Positions 12,101 through 23,846 of a stretch of 64,000 bases of DNA are shown one piece after another. The DNA comes from Telopea speciosissima. Lineage: Eukaryota > Streptophyta > Magnoliopsida > Proteales > Proteaceae. Where the stretch lies: NCBI RefSeq assembly GCF_018873765.1, contig NC_057916.1, forward strand, positions 10,434,001 through 10,498,000, written 5' to 3'. Within the stretch, counting starts at the first letter, position 1. Each line of letters starts with the position of its first letter. Under the pieces are notes generated by a model. It was not told where the DNA came from. It searched no databases and saw only the letters and a list, made by a program, of their open reading frames with translations. Both the position numbers and the translations under genes were made by a program.

Positions 12101-15100
12101 AAGTAATAGGCAGCAGAGAAGGAAGTTCAGATTGTAGTTAGGCTAGTCTAGAATACTTTATTTTAAAAGTCGCAGCTTATGGAAACAAAATGCACCAACT
12201 CTGCACATATCACTATGAATAACAATGGGGAGAGAAGATATTTACATATATATTAAAAAAAGGACAGAGTTTCCCTCCACCCGCAGTGAATGGGATCCCA
12301 TTCACTGAGGGGCGGGAATGGGTATCAGGAGGGTATTTTGAAACATACTAAAACCCTAGAATGGTGGGTGAACCGTCCTTTATGGGTGGAGGAAAACTTT
12401 GTCCTTACAAAAACAGAGGTAGAGGTAAATTTCAAGCCTATGGCAACAGGTAGGCAAGATTTGAGGAACAGTACCTAGGGTCGGAAAAACCTTCCTTTAG
12501 CAAATGATGATGGCATGACCATGTCAACTGCTAAAATGAGGAACCTCAAGCAATAATTTGTACAGAAAAAAATACAAAAGAAGAAAATTTTAAAAAGGGG
12601 GGGGGGGGGGGGAGAAGTAGCTGAATAGACATAACAGGCTTGAAGGCTAACAAAAAGTACTGTGACAATCTTCTTTGGTTCCAACCACATGGACTTTTTC
12701 CTCCTAATAGAAGTATCCTTGAAAAATAGGAAGCTGATATGAGTTACAATACACACCTAGCAGTTTATCGGTGAGCTTGTTCAATGGTGCATTCAGTAGG
12801 GGGTAGCACAGATAATTTCATACATCCTATTAGAAACCCATCAAAATCAATTTCAGGGATAATTTCATATTTTTCCCAAGGCACAACTCTTAGCCCCCCT
12901 CCCCTCCTCGCTTTCGTTCAACAGGGCAAGAGCTCCAATGCTCATCGTCACCTTTCCCTCCTTCCTTTCTATGCCTCAAACCCTGGGACTGCTGCTATCT
13001 CACACCCTTCAAGGAATACATAGTTGGACACATTTTTGCTTCACAATCTCTCTCTTAAGAGGAGGAATCTAATCTATAACCATTTTAGTGAGGATGGAAA
13101 ACACAAAAATCCACTGCATCAACCAGCCAACCAGAATATTGGCCAGAGATTCCCACGCTCAACGCCTGTTTGAGAGAGGATGGGTTTTAAGATCTTGTCC
13201 TACAATGCCATACATCTGAGAGAGAGAGAGAGAGAGAGAGCACATGGGGGGTGAGGTGAGACTGGGGCACCCAGATTTGGGATTCATGGATACCTTTTTT
13301 TGTTTTTTTTTTTTGGGGGGGGGGGGGGGGGAAGGGGGGAAGGGGGGAAGATGATATCACTGTTCTGTCCTTCCAGCTATAGATGGAGGGAAAGTTAAAT
13401 TTCAATATACAAACGCTATAAAATGCAAAGTTACATTACTTTCCCTCATTTGAAAATTCACATTGTTTTCATGTGTGCGGTCCGGTTAGATTTGGGTTAA
13501 CACCAAGATGAGACCTCCAAAGTTTTTTCCCAAAAGATTAAGAAACTTAAAGCCGGAAAGTTGGGGGAGTGCCATCCACAGGATAATGTACATCATGATC
13601 AAGCTCAAGGTTTAGGAACACCAAAATAGAATATAACCATTTTGTGGTCTAACAAAGAGAAAATGAGAAAATTCTTGGAAGATTTTGAACATCTGCTGCT
13701 CCATGGGTATCTTTTCATTAGTTACTTTTTGTAAGGAAATCCTGACAAATACTTTATCACCTATGCACTGATAAAAACAATCAGGGCAACATACTTTCCT
13801 TAACCAGTCCTTCCCAGGAAGGTTCAGGCACAATACTCTTGAAGATTGGACACTATAAAAGAGTTGAACTAGACCTTTCCCCGCCCCCAAAAAAAAATAA
13901 AAAAATATATATATATAATAATAATAATAAAAGGACAACCAGTTGAATAAAACAACATCCATAAACATGATGTCAAAATAAGTATTTTGGATTCAAGAAA
14001 TTAGAATATTTGTCATGTTCATGACTACTGAAACACTAATTTGGGAATATATGTGGACCTAGAAGGATGGAGAGTTTAAATTTATTTAAACTAATTAAAA
14101 ACAAAAATAAATTCATAGGTCAGTCAGCATTTCTAAGAGGACAATTGGGTCCTACCAAATAAGGCATATGCAATCACAAAGTTGAAGCTCTTCAAAAGCT
14201 GGTTGAATATCAGTAGGGTCGGTGCCTCAAGTGAGCTTAACTGAAGTACAAATTTCAGGCATGTGGTGATTATTAAGAACATTAATTCTTAATCTCAAAA
14301 GAAATGTCAAAATAAACTCAATTCCATACTACCCCTCCCCCAACCAAAACCAAAGTGCAACTGGCTGCAATTATTAATGTAATGATGAAGAACAAATACC
14401 CCAAAAAATCCTACGAAAGATCTCCAGATAAGGATGCATCTTTGAGAATAGATCGCACATTCTGTGGGTCTGGCCATGGATCTCTGTTATTGATTTTTCA
14501 CCTCAAAGAATTGCTGCCTTGCAAATATAGTTCAATGGTTCAACCCAATATTACCTATTTCTGGGGTTTTCATTTTTTTATTTTTTTTGGTAATAATCTA
14601 TTTCTGGATTTAGGGGCAACTTTTCTTTTCACCTTTGTTTTTTATTGGATGCCTTCTGATTTATTTAAAAAAGAGAGACAGAATTATGTTCTTGTTTGTA
14701 AAAGATGATTATTAGAAGAAAAAAAACTTGAGAGAGGATTTCAGTTGTAGAGAGAGGTGGATAGATAGACTACTTCCAAGAGGAAATTCATTAACAATGA
14801 AGTTGTTATCATCAATACTAATGCTTTGCAAAACAATATGGTATTGAATTAACTACTTCAATCTCCAAGTTAGAACATGAATGGGGTGCAATGATTTAAG
14901 CAAAATAGACAAGCTGCTCTTATGCAGCAGTGCTGGGAGATCTTTTAGAAGGTAGAAATCACTGCTCCACATTTTAAAGCCCCTAACTTTCCCATTAATA
15001 AGACTCTGGTACTTTGCTTCAGTGCATATCATATGGAATTTCAATTCCTAATAAACTGCTTCAAATACACTATCAGGAATTCAGCATAAAATCTCAATCT

Positions 15101-15465
15101 TTAGAGTTCCAACTCGAAATGAACTTTCAACGATACAGTGATCATAATGGATAGGCGTAATTTTGAATGACGCTATGAAACATTACAAGAAAAAGTAAAA
15201 CTTTGAGGAGAAAATGTTCAACATGCAATATAGCTACCTTATCGGCGATGATTCGATCCCCAACACGGAGGGTAGGATACATAGACGATGAAGGTATGAA
15301 GCGAACCTCCACAAACATCGACCATAAGAGCACCAACACCAAAATGCTCATAAACCCATCAAGACTGGGCCATCGCAAAAACGCTAAAGTCTGACACGGC
15401 ATCCATCGCAGCGAAGGGAAAGTCAGAAGAAACCGGTACAATGCCGAAGGTCTCAAGGAGCTCAT
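9149..15465 (-). CDS. Plastid-type (thylakoidal) type I signal peptidase
   Basis: Membrane serine protease of the S26 family that removes signal or transit sequences; plant members of this type act in the thylakoid or plastid envelope. Six exons (minus strand): 15238-15465, 10655-10723, 10489-10557, 9829-9915, 9338-9405 and 9149-9215, with phases that join exactly to 195 residues. A membrane segment lies at about residues 38-55. The catalytic serine is S61 in SSSMYPT, the catalytic lysine K111 in FIKRIVAKAGD, and the conserved GDNRNNSCDSH box starts at G162. The protein ends GKYVMCCRPANQ. The start was chosen because the encoded MSSLRPSALYRF opening matches my memory of short family members. 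No plastid transit peptide is visible, and at 195 residues it is shorter than Arabidopsis PLSP1 (about 290). Intron 1 is 4.5 kb; the other introns are 97-573 bp. The donor of exon 4 (GTGCGT) is the least certain boundary. Confidence 0.88.
10724..15237 (-). other. Intron 1 of the signal peptidase gene, repeat-bearing
   Basis: A 4.5-kb intron bounded by donor GTAGCT and acceptor TTCAG on the minus strand. It contains a small MITE (12261-12405), homopolymer runs (G near 12597-12612 and 13315-13330), a (GA)n tract near 13219-13240, an (AT)n/(TAA)n tract near 13905-13930, and degenerate GCCTAGGC-type repeats around 11450-11660. No coding frame is recognisable. Confidence 0.6.
12261..12405. mobile_element. 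Small TIR MITE with a central palindrome
   Basis: A 145-bp element with 22-bp terminal inverted repeats that read AGGACARAGTTTYCCTCC followed by ACCC from either end (two mismatches between arms). Inside, 12284-12307 is a perfect 24-bp palindrome centred on GGATCC. No clear target duplication is visible (A-rich flank on the left, TACAA on the right), so the superfamily is not assigned. Confidence 0.65.
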
Positions 15466-17794
15466 TTTGCAACTTTCAGTGTAAAGAACAAGCACAAAAG
15501 CGAACTAAACAATAAGAAGAAGAAGCAGAGGTGATCACAGTGTCGTCAACAGTGAAATGGAAGAAGTTCTTCAAGCTTCAAAGGGTTTAAATCGAACATT
15601 GACAACTCGCATTCCACGGAGCCAGTTGTCTAAGAAGAAATGGGTTATGTCGTAGAGAGTGTAATAGATTAAAAGCTTGAGATTACTGCTTAAGCTCTGT
15701 CGCTTCAGCTCGAGAAACAGAAACTCAAGCATCCGATTCTCAAGTATCGACGCACACGAAAGAGAAGAAGCTGTGGGTTAAATAGTTAGAGATAAAGTGC
15801 GAAGTTCCTACTGAGTAGAAGAACAGAAAAGGAAAGAAAGGAAATGAACGAAGACAAGATGTAAGGCATACTAAATATGTAAAGTACTAAAAAGTTAGTT
15901 CAGTTCAGGTAGGAGATGGTGTCAATTTCAGAAACCCTGAGGTCACAGTGATCAACATGGTTTCTGCTACTTCCTTCTACCTTCTTCCTTCTTCCTATTA
16001 GCCCTCTTCAGTCTTGAACGCAGCAAGCAAGCAAGCAAGTGAGAGAGAGAGAGACGGTCTTCCAGGTTGACGAGTGAAGACCCAAGGAGGAGGATATGAG
16101 GCGTTGGCCATCGACAACTAGATGGACATTCAGAAGGGGGGCTTTGCCGCTTTGGGTTCCTTGGTGCCCAAGTTTCTCTGTTTCTCTCACTGACGTCATT
16201 CTTCGCACCTTCGCCATGAGAGAGAAATCCAGTCTCTCTCTCTCTCTCTCGTACATTATAACGGTTTTTTGCAGGCTGGGCCTAAGATCGGACAATTTTT
16301 TATATGTTGCGTTTAGATTCTGTGCCCATTCCCGCCAAGACCTCCTAATGGTTGGGCAAGGCCAGAATAATTATCAGACCTGGCCATCTTGTATCTTTAA
16401 ATTTGGAAATTGGGTCCAAACATGTTGGAAACTACTGTAATTCCCATAATGCCCCTAATAATTAATCATGTGATGATGGTTCTGTTGGAGCTAAATTTGA
16501 TTGAAATTTTGTACATGTCATTGATAGGGTTATCTCAGCAAGCGGTATAGGAGAAAACACTAATTGCTTGTAGTAATTAGTAAACCAGTATCAATCATAG
16601 GAGAATAGAAAGGTCATTTCATGTAAAAAAAATACATTTAAACTCAAAATAAACTTAAGAGTCAAGCTGAAGATTGGAAGTTCAAAAATGAAAGGTGAAA
16701 CCCTAGAATTATATGGTAATTTATATGGTTGAAATTGACCATCAAATTTGCCGATAACTAAAGAATCCTAAAAGGAGCGTGCATGATAAAAAGGGTTCTT
16801 AGTACAAGTGTGATGGAACCTATTTAGCTTTAAGATTTTTTAAAATGGTTTCCATCATTTTTCTACCTAGAAGCATTTCCATCATACCTTGTACTTCTCG
16901 AGCATGATCAAGATCATGTATTGATATTTTGACAAGTTCTCACCAAAAAAAAAAAAAGAAGATATTTTGGTAATTTCGCAAACATGTCACCTTGTACGTC
17001 AAAAATGATTTTTTTTTTTAACAAAACAGAGGTAAAAGGATAAGGTGCGGTTTGTCCTTGTTCCTAAGGCATCCAGAATTTGAATGAAAGGTTCAATAGA
17101 GAATGATTTGTATTATTCTCTAAGGTTCCATTTGTTTAGAGGGAAAGTTGGGGTAGGATTATTGAAAAAATGAAATCCAGATGTTGATGGGATTTTCTTG
17201 ATTAAAAATGTTGAGATAAAATTACTTAACATCAACATACAAAGACACTGGATCTGAAGTTGGGACATGATCACAAGGAACTGGAAGCAGGGCTGAAGCG
17301 GATGGCACCACTTAATGGTCGTTCTGTTCTTGTCTTTCGAGCACCTTGCGGATGTCCTGCGGGTAGAATGGAGGTCTGGGGGCCTAAGAAACTCCGTAAA
17401 CTTAAGAAATAGATAAAGTCATTTGGAACTTTTCAACATTAATCATTATTTTTTTCTTTAACTAGTGTAGAGTTACTTATTCGTGTTCTTACTTCGAATA
17501 TTAGAAGATATAGGCCTGTTTAGAAGTCTCTTTCATATTGTAACTACAGGGAAAGATATGGTCTGCTGTAGCAAACATATTAATTGGATGAGAAAATTTT
17601 AACAGATTCTTTTCATTTCTATATGAAACTTTGTTTGTTGATATTCAATCATGGATTTGATAGAAAGTTAGATCTCAGACATGATTCTAATTAAAAAATA
17701 CTCCACTAACTAATAGTATACTGGCACATCTCAACACAAATATTATCTAATTGATTTTAGAGTTAGTAGTTAGTTATTCACGATGGAAATAAGT
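15466..17794. other. Upstream region of the signal peptidase gene and spacer
   Basis: Intergenic sequence. It holds short GA/CT tracts (16036-16054 and 16231-16250) and a TGTAAATATAT-free, AT-rich remainder without recognisable coding content. The promoter of the minus-strand signal peptidase gene should lie just above 15465; no clear TATA box was assigned. Confidence 0.45.
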
Positions 17795-17895
17795 TTTGGA
17801 AACAGTCTCTCTGCGAAAGCAAGGGTAAGGTTGTGTACATTATGATCCTCCCCAGACCCCGCAATAGCGGGATCCTTGTGTACTGAGTATGTCTT
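17795..17895 (+). repeat. 3' part of a tRNA-type plant SINE
   Basis: The stretch with AAGGGTAAGGTTGTGTAC, then CCTCCCCAGACCCCGC and GCGGGATCCTTGTG, is the characteristic 3' half of a widespread plant SINE family (TS/Au-like, recognised from memory). It ends in a T-rich tail from about 17893. The 5' half with tRNA-like boxes is not recognisable, so the copy is truncated. A related copy lies on the other strand at 56189-56274. Confidence 0.55.
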
Positions 17896-18585
17896 TTATT
17901 TATTTATTTATTTTTTACAGGTAAGAATACTCTCTCTCTCCTCTTTGATCATGTTGGCCCAATGTATATGAATCGTGAAGTACTTCCCTTGTGTGGACAT
18001 TAGCTTGGCATGGGAGATACCAATACAAGTGAATTGTGTATAGATCTCTCCTCCTTTTTTTTTTTTTTTTTTTGGTTAAACTGGAAATAGAAGATGAAAG
18101 AGACACTAGCATCATAAATGGGTAAAGGGTGAAAGAAGGCCTTTTGCTTTTGGTTGCCTAGCTCTTGCAGTAGACACAGGGGCTTCAAAAATTTACTATT
18201 CTGTACCTCTTGAATTAAAAAATCTCATATGTGTTAATACCCCTATGCGCTCTCATTGGCACCTACATTGGTGCAAAGGCTACGGGACCAATCAGCGATC
18301 TCTTGCCCATGGGTAAAATTATGAAACCATGCCATTTGTATGTGAGAGAATTCATAGAATAGGTGGTCTCTCCTTAATCGCATGGTTCAAGAGATAGGAA
18401 TTGACACTAGAATCGATCACCACAGAGTCCGATGCCAACAACAAGAATCACTTTGAAATCAAGATTGATCTCGACCAATTCTGATCCAAATCAACTGATT
18501 CCACCAATCCAATCCAGATCCCTTAAACCCTTGTTGGTCGTTGTTGTAAACACTCCCAGATGAGACTTAAAGAGTGAAATGGTTT

Positions 18586-21078
18586 TGTTAGCGGATTCAC
18601 TAGAAGGAATCCGTGTCCTACCTGTCTTCTAGGATTTTCGTCCTTACCTATTGTATTTCATTCCTATTATTTCTCTTACTTTCCTCTTATTGTAAAACTC
18701 TTAATTCTTATCCCTCATTCATAGAGATACATATCTTATAATTTTGGATATTTAACCCCACATAGAATAATGAATCATCTATCCAATTCCCTTCAGTGTG
18801 AATTCCTTCTTTGCAACTTTCGGCTTATTGTGATTTTAATTGGGCTGCATGCCCTACTACATGCCGATCCATCACTGGCTATGTCCCCTTCCTTGGTGCT
18901 AGCCCTCTCTCCTTGAAGTCCAAGAAACAAAGAACGGTTTCTCGCTCCTCGGCTGAAGCAGAATGTCGTGCTATGACTAATACCACCTGTGAATTGGTCT
19001 GCCTATATGGTCTCCTCAATGACCTTGGTGTTCCCTCTTCCGGCCCGATGCGTCTCTATTGTGACAACTAGGCCGCTCTCCACATTGCGGCTAATCCGAT
19101 CTATCACAAGCGTACTAAACATATTGAAATTAATTTTCATGTTGTACGTGAACGTCTCCAGTTTGGTTGCCTATCCACGGCTCACATTCCTTCTCGCATG
19201 CAGATTGCTGATATTTTCACCAAAACATTGGGTCGTGATGCTTTCCATTTTTTACTCTCCAAATTAAGAGTTCTGAATATCCACACTCCAACTTGAGGAG
19301 TGTTAGCGGATTCACTAGAAGGAATCTATTGTCCTGTCTTCTAGGATTTTCATCCTTACCTATTATATTTCATTCCTATTATGTCTCTTACTTTCCTCTT
19401 ATTGTAAAACTCTTAATTTGTATCCCTCATTCATAGGGATACATATCTTGTAATTTTGGGTATTTAACCCCATAAAGAATAATGAAGGATAAAGTATCGA
19501 TCAGCCCAGGTTTTCAATCGAAACTTAGATCACCCTTGGTTTTTTTAAAAACTCATCCGTCCCCCTCTAAAGTAACAACGTTAACTTAAATCAAATAAAA
19601 AAGTGAAATGACATTTTTACCCTTTTGATTTAAAAAAAAAAATGAAATTTGCTTCCGTCACTAGCAATGGAGACGCCGAGCACAACCATCGGCGGCCAAC
19701 GCATCCAACACAGCCACCATTGAACCAAGTGCAATCATCGAACCAGCACAGCCACCATCGAACCAAACGCAACCAATGGCGGAGAAGATGTTGGTGGAGA
19801 TCTCTCGGCCGCAGCCGGATAATGCTGCCGACAACTTTGTCGCAACCCCGATTGGTGGCGGAGGCGGTGGGTCGTCCTCGCGAAAACCAAAACCAGATGT
19901 TCAGGCTCTGAATTCCTGGAGCTAATTCTGGAGAAAGAGGAAGGGATTGAAGACGTCTGGGTCTTGCTTGCATCGTCGTCGTCGATCGCTGACGGATTTC
20001 AGGGCCGACGAGGACGGAGAAATGGGGGGGGGGGGACTTCCATGGTGCTAGAGTTGGAGAGGAGGAAAGGGAGACCGGCAATCCCAGCGGCAAAGGTATG
20101 TTGCTAACTCTCTAAACTAGTAAATCCTTCACACCATCAAGTGCTTCAGCAACATGAAGACCCACAGTAATCGAATGAAACCATGGCTGGCAGAAAAATT
20201 AAAGTGGGTTTGAGTTCCAGTTTAGATCTCACGATTGGGATAATATAAGGGTCTCAAGTTACAGGATTTTGGTCGCCCCTAAGGTGAGTTTCAAATCCCA
20301 GAAGTTCAGGTCAAAATAATGCAATTTGAGAGAGATCAAGCTCTCCCTAATGAAAAAACCAGTTCTAACATTAGAGCATTGTAGTGGAAGGATTTCAGAA
20401 ACTTGATGGAAGAAGAGAAATACGAAGACGAAGATTAGGGAACTATAAAAGACAGCAGAGAGACAAAAGAAGGGAGAAAATAAAAGAAACTAACTTGAGA
20501 AGAAGAAGTTGGAGAACGAGAGAGGAATGACGAATTAGGGGGAGGGGGTGGGGTTTTCATATTCTTCGAGGAACCACCGTTATAGTCTGGGCTGACAAGG
20601 TCGGAGGTGGTAGATGGCCTTAGCTCCCCATGCTTGCCAGCGACTCTGCTATCAGTAGCATTATGCCCCTGTGCAACATTGCCGCCGCTGCAGCATCACC
20701 ACCGCTGAAACCCCACCAGGATCAGCAGCGTTTTCTGTTTTGTTGATTTGGGAAAGAAGACGGAATATTCCCCTCTGCTTCCTCTCATCCTAAACAAAAA
20801 ATTAGGTTTTTACATACAAAGGTAAAAAAGTAATTTTACATTGGTCAAGAAAGTTTAGGATTTTAAATTTATTTATTTGGCTGACATCATCATTTAATAG
20901 AAAAAAACTAACGATAAATACTAATTTGACATTTTGGGGTATAAATCAAGGGGTGATTTAAGTTTTTAAAAAAACCAAGGAGTGATTTGAGTTTCAATTG
21001 AAAATCAGGAAATGATCGATAATTTACCCAATAATGAATCATCTATCCAATTCTATTCAACGTGAATCCTTCTTTACA
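18586..21078 (+). mobile_element. Ty1/Copia LTR retrotransposon remnant
   Basis: Fossil element in plus orientation. LTRs: 18586-18815 and, interrupted by a later MULE, 19301-21078. Both start TGTTAGCGG, end in CA, and are flanked by a 5-bp duplication GGTTT (18581-18585 and 21079-21083). Between the LTRs only the RNase H end of pol is recognisable (for example SSAEAECRAM), followed by the purine-rich ACTTGAGGAG just before the 3' LTR. The element is broken and lacks most of a normal Copia interior. By eye the LTRs differ at roughly 15-20 of 230 sites, so it is moderately old. Confidence 0.85.
19487..21029. mobile_element. Non-autonomous Mutator-like element (Pack-MULE candidate)
   Basis: A 1543-bp insertion in the 3' LTR of the Copia remnant. 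The ends are GGATAAAGTATCGATCA (left) and, on the other strand, GGGTAAATTATCGATCA (right). Similarity continues inward for 70 bp or more, through TTGGTTTTTTTAAAAAC. It is flanked by a perfect 9-bp target duplication AATAATGAA (19478-19486 and 21030-21038), and the host LTR resumes exactly after it. Long inverted repeats with a 9-bp duplication identify a MULE. The interior (about 19650-20740) is clearly GC-richer than the arms, with GCC/CGG triplets, but contains no transposase; open frames exist on both strands without a recognisable family. Captured host sequence is an inference. Confidence 0.85.
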
Positions 21079-21083
21079 GGTTT

Positions 21084-21671
21084 AACTCAGCCTAGAATCC
21101 CTAGATTATTATTCTCTAACTCGATAACACAGAGTTGGATCTTATTGTCACTCTTGTAACTGTGCTGAAAGATAATTGAACGATCAAATACTTGTCAATC
21201 TGATTTCATGCTTTTGGAAGTAAGCTCAAGCTAATCCTCTTCCATTATTCCCCTTCAATGGTTTACGATCAATTTGTATGATAACACAAAGAAGCATCCA
21301 AAATTCTGTTTTTTGGCCACATATCATTAATGACCAAAGAGCCTAGCGACTACGCCATGGATGAGTGAACAATTGCACTATGCACTTGGTGCTTGAAAGT
21401 GTGCAGCGTTACAGGCTAAAACCAATCCTAGGTCACACCTTCCCTTCCCAAAGACCTGGAAAAATAAAAAAAAAAAAAAAAAAAAAAAAACAGAGTTAGA
21501 CTTAAGAAAACAACTCCATGGATGATCTAAATTACTGTCCTTCAATTTGGAATTTTGGATTAGATATTTGAAAGAAACAAGGGCATTTATGAACCACAGA
21601 CCAAAATCGATTATCCTTTATAATCCTCAGTTCCTCATAATCAACAACCAAACGAATTGTTGTACACCAAG
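21084..21671 (+). other. Upstream region of the beta-propeller gene
   Basis: 588 bp between the Copia remnant and the ATG at 21672, including a poly-A run at about 21468-21490. TATAATCC near 21620 could be a TATA-like element, but this is weak. Confidence 0.4.
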
Positions 21672-23846
21672 ATGAGTTCATCTCTCTGGCTTCTTCTTCA
21701 TCTCCTTCTCATCATATTCTCTGCAACAGCAGAAGATATCGGTGACAGTACCAGCATAGTCTTTACCACTCTGGGGAGAGCGACCTACGCCTTTGATATC
21801 TTCAGCCTCCCAACATCTTACCCACCAGAGCATATCGATGAGATTTTACACACTGATGGTCAATCCGTGAACTTTAATGGCTACTTTCCCTTTCCCTCTT
21901 CTTCAATCCTATCTCTGCTCCTCCCTAATCAGACTCTCACACTAGACCCAAATCTTTCACCTCCTGTGCAACTTCTCCTTTATGTCACAGAGAGACTTGG
22001 CTCCTCCAACATCTATCTTGACGGCTATTACAACGATGACTCCATCGACTTCAACCCAACAACAAGAAGATCAGCTCTTGAAAGCCCATCTCGAATTCAG
22101 GTTGCTCTGTTATACCCAAAACAAATTGATGGCAAGATCTCGATGAAGGATCGACCTTCTGTTGCAGGGGAGCATCTTATCTATGTATCTACCCATGAAA
22201 ATCCTGGAGTTCCCCGAAAAAGCTGGGCTGCTGTGTACTCGAGCAATATAATAACAGGTGAGACTCGTAGGTTAACCCCTTACGGAATCGCCGATTTCAG
22301 CCCTTCTGTGTCTCCTTCTAGGGTTTGGACCGCTGTGGCTTCACATGGTGAGAAGGGTTGGGACGGGGAGGTAGAAGAACTCAACACGGATATTTATATT
22401 TTCAGGACTCGAGATGGATCTGAGAGGATTAAATTGGTCGATCATGGAGGTTGGCCTTGTTGGGCGGATGATTTCACTCTGTATTTCCATCGCAGAAGCG
22501 AAGATGGATGGTGGAGCGTTTACAGAGCGAGTCTGCCTCGGATGAGAAGGATACGAGCCGAGTCAGTGGCGATTGAGCGAGTCACCCTACCGGGTCTCCA
22601 CGCGTTCACTCCAGCTTCTTCACCGAGTAACAAGAGCTTCATCGCCGTGGCAACGAGGAGACCCACTTCTAATTTCCGTCATATCGAGCTCTTCGACCTT
22701 GAACGCAACGAGTTCAGGGAGTTGTCTCAGCGAGTCTCACCCAATACTCACCATTACAACCCGTTTTTCTCCCCCGATTCGACTCGCGTTGGGTATCACA
22801 GATGCAGAGGAAGCAGAAATGAAGGAACAAGTGGTCATCTTCTGCTTGAGAATCTCGAGAGCCCATTAAAGGGTGTCTCTCTGTTCAGGATTGATGGGTC
22901 TTTCCCTTCCTTCTCACCCGATGGAAAACGAATTGCTTACGTGGATTTCCCCGGCGTTTACGTTGTGAATCGTGACGGTTCCAGAAAGAGGCAAGTCTTT
23001 CCCAGCACCGCCTTCTCTACTGCTTGGGACTGGAAGCGAAGAGGGGTTGTCTACACCAGCGTCGGGCCCACATTTGCTAAAGAAAGCACAGGCGTTGATA
23101 TAGTATCTATCGCTGTTGATGAAGACGAAGATGACGAAACGGGTTATGCCCCTTACAAGAAACTGACGATTGATGGCAAAAACAATGCATTCCCGTCAGC
23201 GTCGCCGGATGGAAAGTGGGTCGCATTCCGGTCGGGCCGGTCAGGCCACAAGAACCTATATTTGATGGATGCTTTAGAAGGAGAGAAAGGTGGGCTCCGC
23301 AGGCTTACAGAGGGGCCATGGACGGATACGATGTGCAATTGGTCTCCAGATGGCGAGTGGATCGCTTTTGCTTCGGACCGGGATAACCCGGGTGGAGGGA
23401 GTTTTGCTATTTACTTCATACACCCTAATGGAACCGGGCTTAAGAAGGTGGTTCACAGCAGTGAGGCCGGTAGAACCAATCATCCCTGGTTCAGCCCGGA
23501 TGGGAAGAGCATTGTGTTTACATCTGACTATGCGGCTGTGTCAGGAGAGCCAATTGCAAATCCTCATCACTATCAGCCCTATGGTGATATTTACACGGCT
23601 AAGGTGGACGGGTCGGATGTCCAGAGGCTGACCCATAACTCGTATGAGGATGGTACACCTGCATGGGGGCCCACGTTCATCCGGCCTGTCGATGTGGTTG
23701 ACTCACCGTATAGTAAGGGTGGATGCTCTTTTGATGATTGTCATTGGCTGGGACAGGCTAATAGTAATGAGGTTGGGACCTTGGGATCATCAAATCCCGG
23801 GTCTCCTCAACGAAGGGGTCCAAGCCCGAATGTGGTTAAGTGTTGA
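21672..23846 (+). CDS. Secreted TolB/DPP6-like beta-propeller protein
   Basis: Single-exon gene for 724 residues, of the plant family related to Arabidopsis At1g21670/At1g21680 (DPP6 N-terminal domain-like, reported in cell wall; from memory). Biochemical role unknown. The N-terminus MSSSLWLLLHLLLIIFSATA is a clear signal peptide with likely cleavage before ED. The body carries PD40/WD40-like propeller repeats: FSPDSTRVGYHR near residue 366, FSPDGKRIAYVDF near 413, ASPDGKWVAFRSGR near 510, WSPDGEWIAFASDRD near 557 and FSPDGKSIVFTSDY near 607. No peptidase domain follows, so it is not a dipeptidyl peptidase. The start is the ATG in AAGATGAG; an in-frame TTG upstream is not a plausible plant start. 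A TATAAATG-type signal near 23953 may be part of the polyadenylation region. It converges with the glucosidase II gene, whose stop lies 1047 bp away. Confidence 0.93.
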   Translation: MSSSLWLLLHLLLIIFSATAEDIGDSTSIVFTTLGRATYAFDIFSLPTSYPPEHIDEILHTDGQSVNFNGYFPFPSSSILSLLLPNQTLTLDPNLSPPVQLLLYVTERLGSSNIYLDGYYNDDSIDFNPTTRRSALESPSRIQVALLYPKQIDGKISMKDRPSVAGEHLIYVSTHENPGVPRKSWAAVYSSNIITGETRRLTPYGIADFSPSVSPSRVWTAVASHGEKGWDGEVEELNTDIYIFRTRDGSERIKLVDHGGWPCWADDFTLYFHRRSEDGWWSVYRASLPRMRRIRAESVAIERVTLPGLHAFTPASSPSNKSFIAVATRRPTSNFRHIELFDLERNEFRELSQRVSPNTHHYNPFFSPDSTRVGYHRCRGSRNEGTSGHLLLENLESPLKGVSLFRIDGSFPSFSPDGKRIAYVDFPGVYVVNRDGSRKRQVFPSTAFSTAWDWKRRGVVYTSVGPTFAKESTGVDIVSIAVDEDEDDETGYAPYKKLTIDGKNNAFPSASPDGKWVAFRSGRSGHKNLYLMDALEGEKGGLRRLTEGPWTDTMCNWSPDGEWIAFASDRDNPGGGSFAIYFIHPNGTGLKKVVHSSEAGRTNHPWFSPDGKSIVFTSDYAAVSGEPIANPHHYQPYGDIYTAKVDGSDVQRLTHNSYEDGTPAWGPTFIRPVDVVDSPYSKGGCSFDDCHWLGQANSNEVGTLGSSNPGSPQRRGPSPNVVKC

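Noticed and set aside
19617-20093. 158-codon minus-strand open frame in the MULE interior
   Set aside because: No recognisable domain, and overlapping open frames exist on the other strand, as expected for GC-rich DNA. Kept only as part of the Pack-MULE hypothesis.
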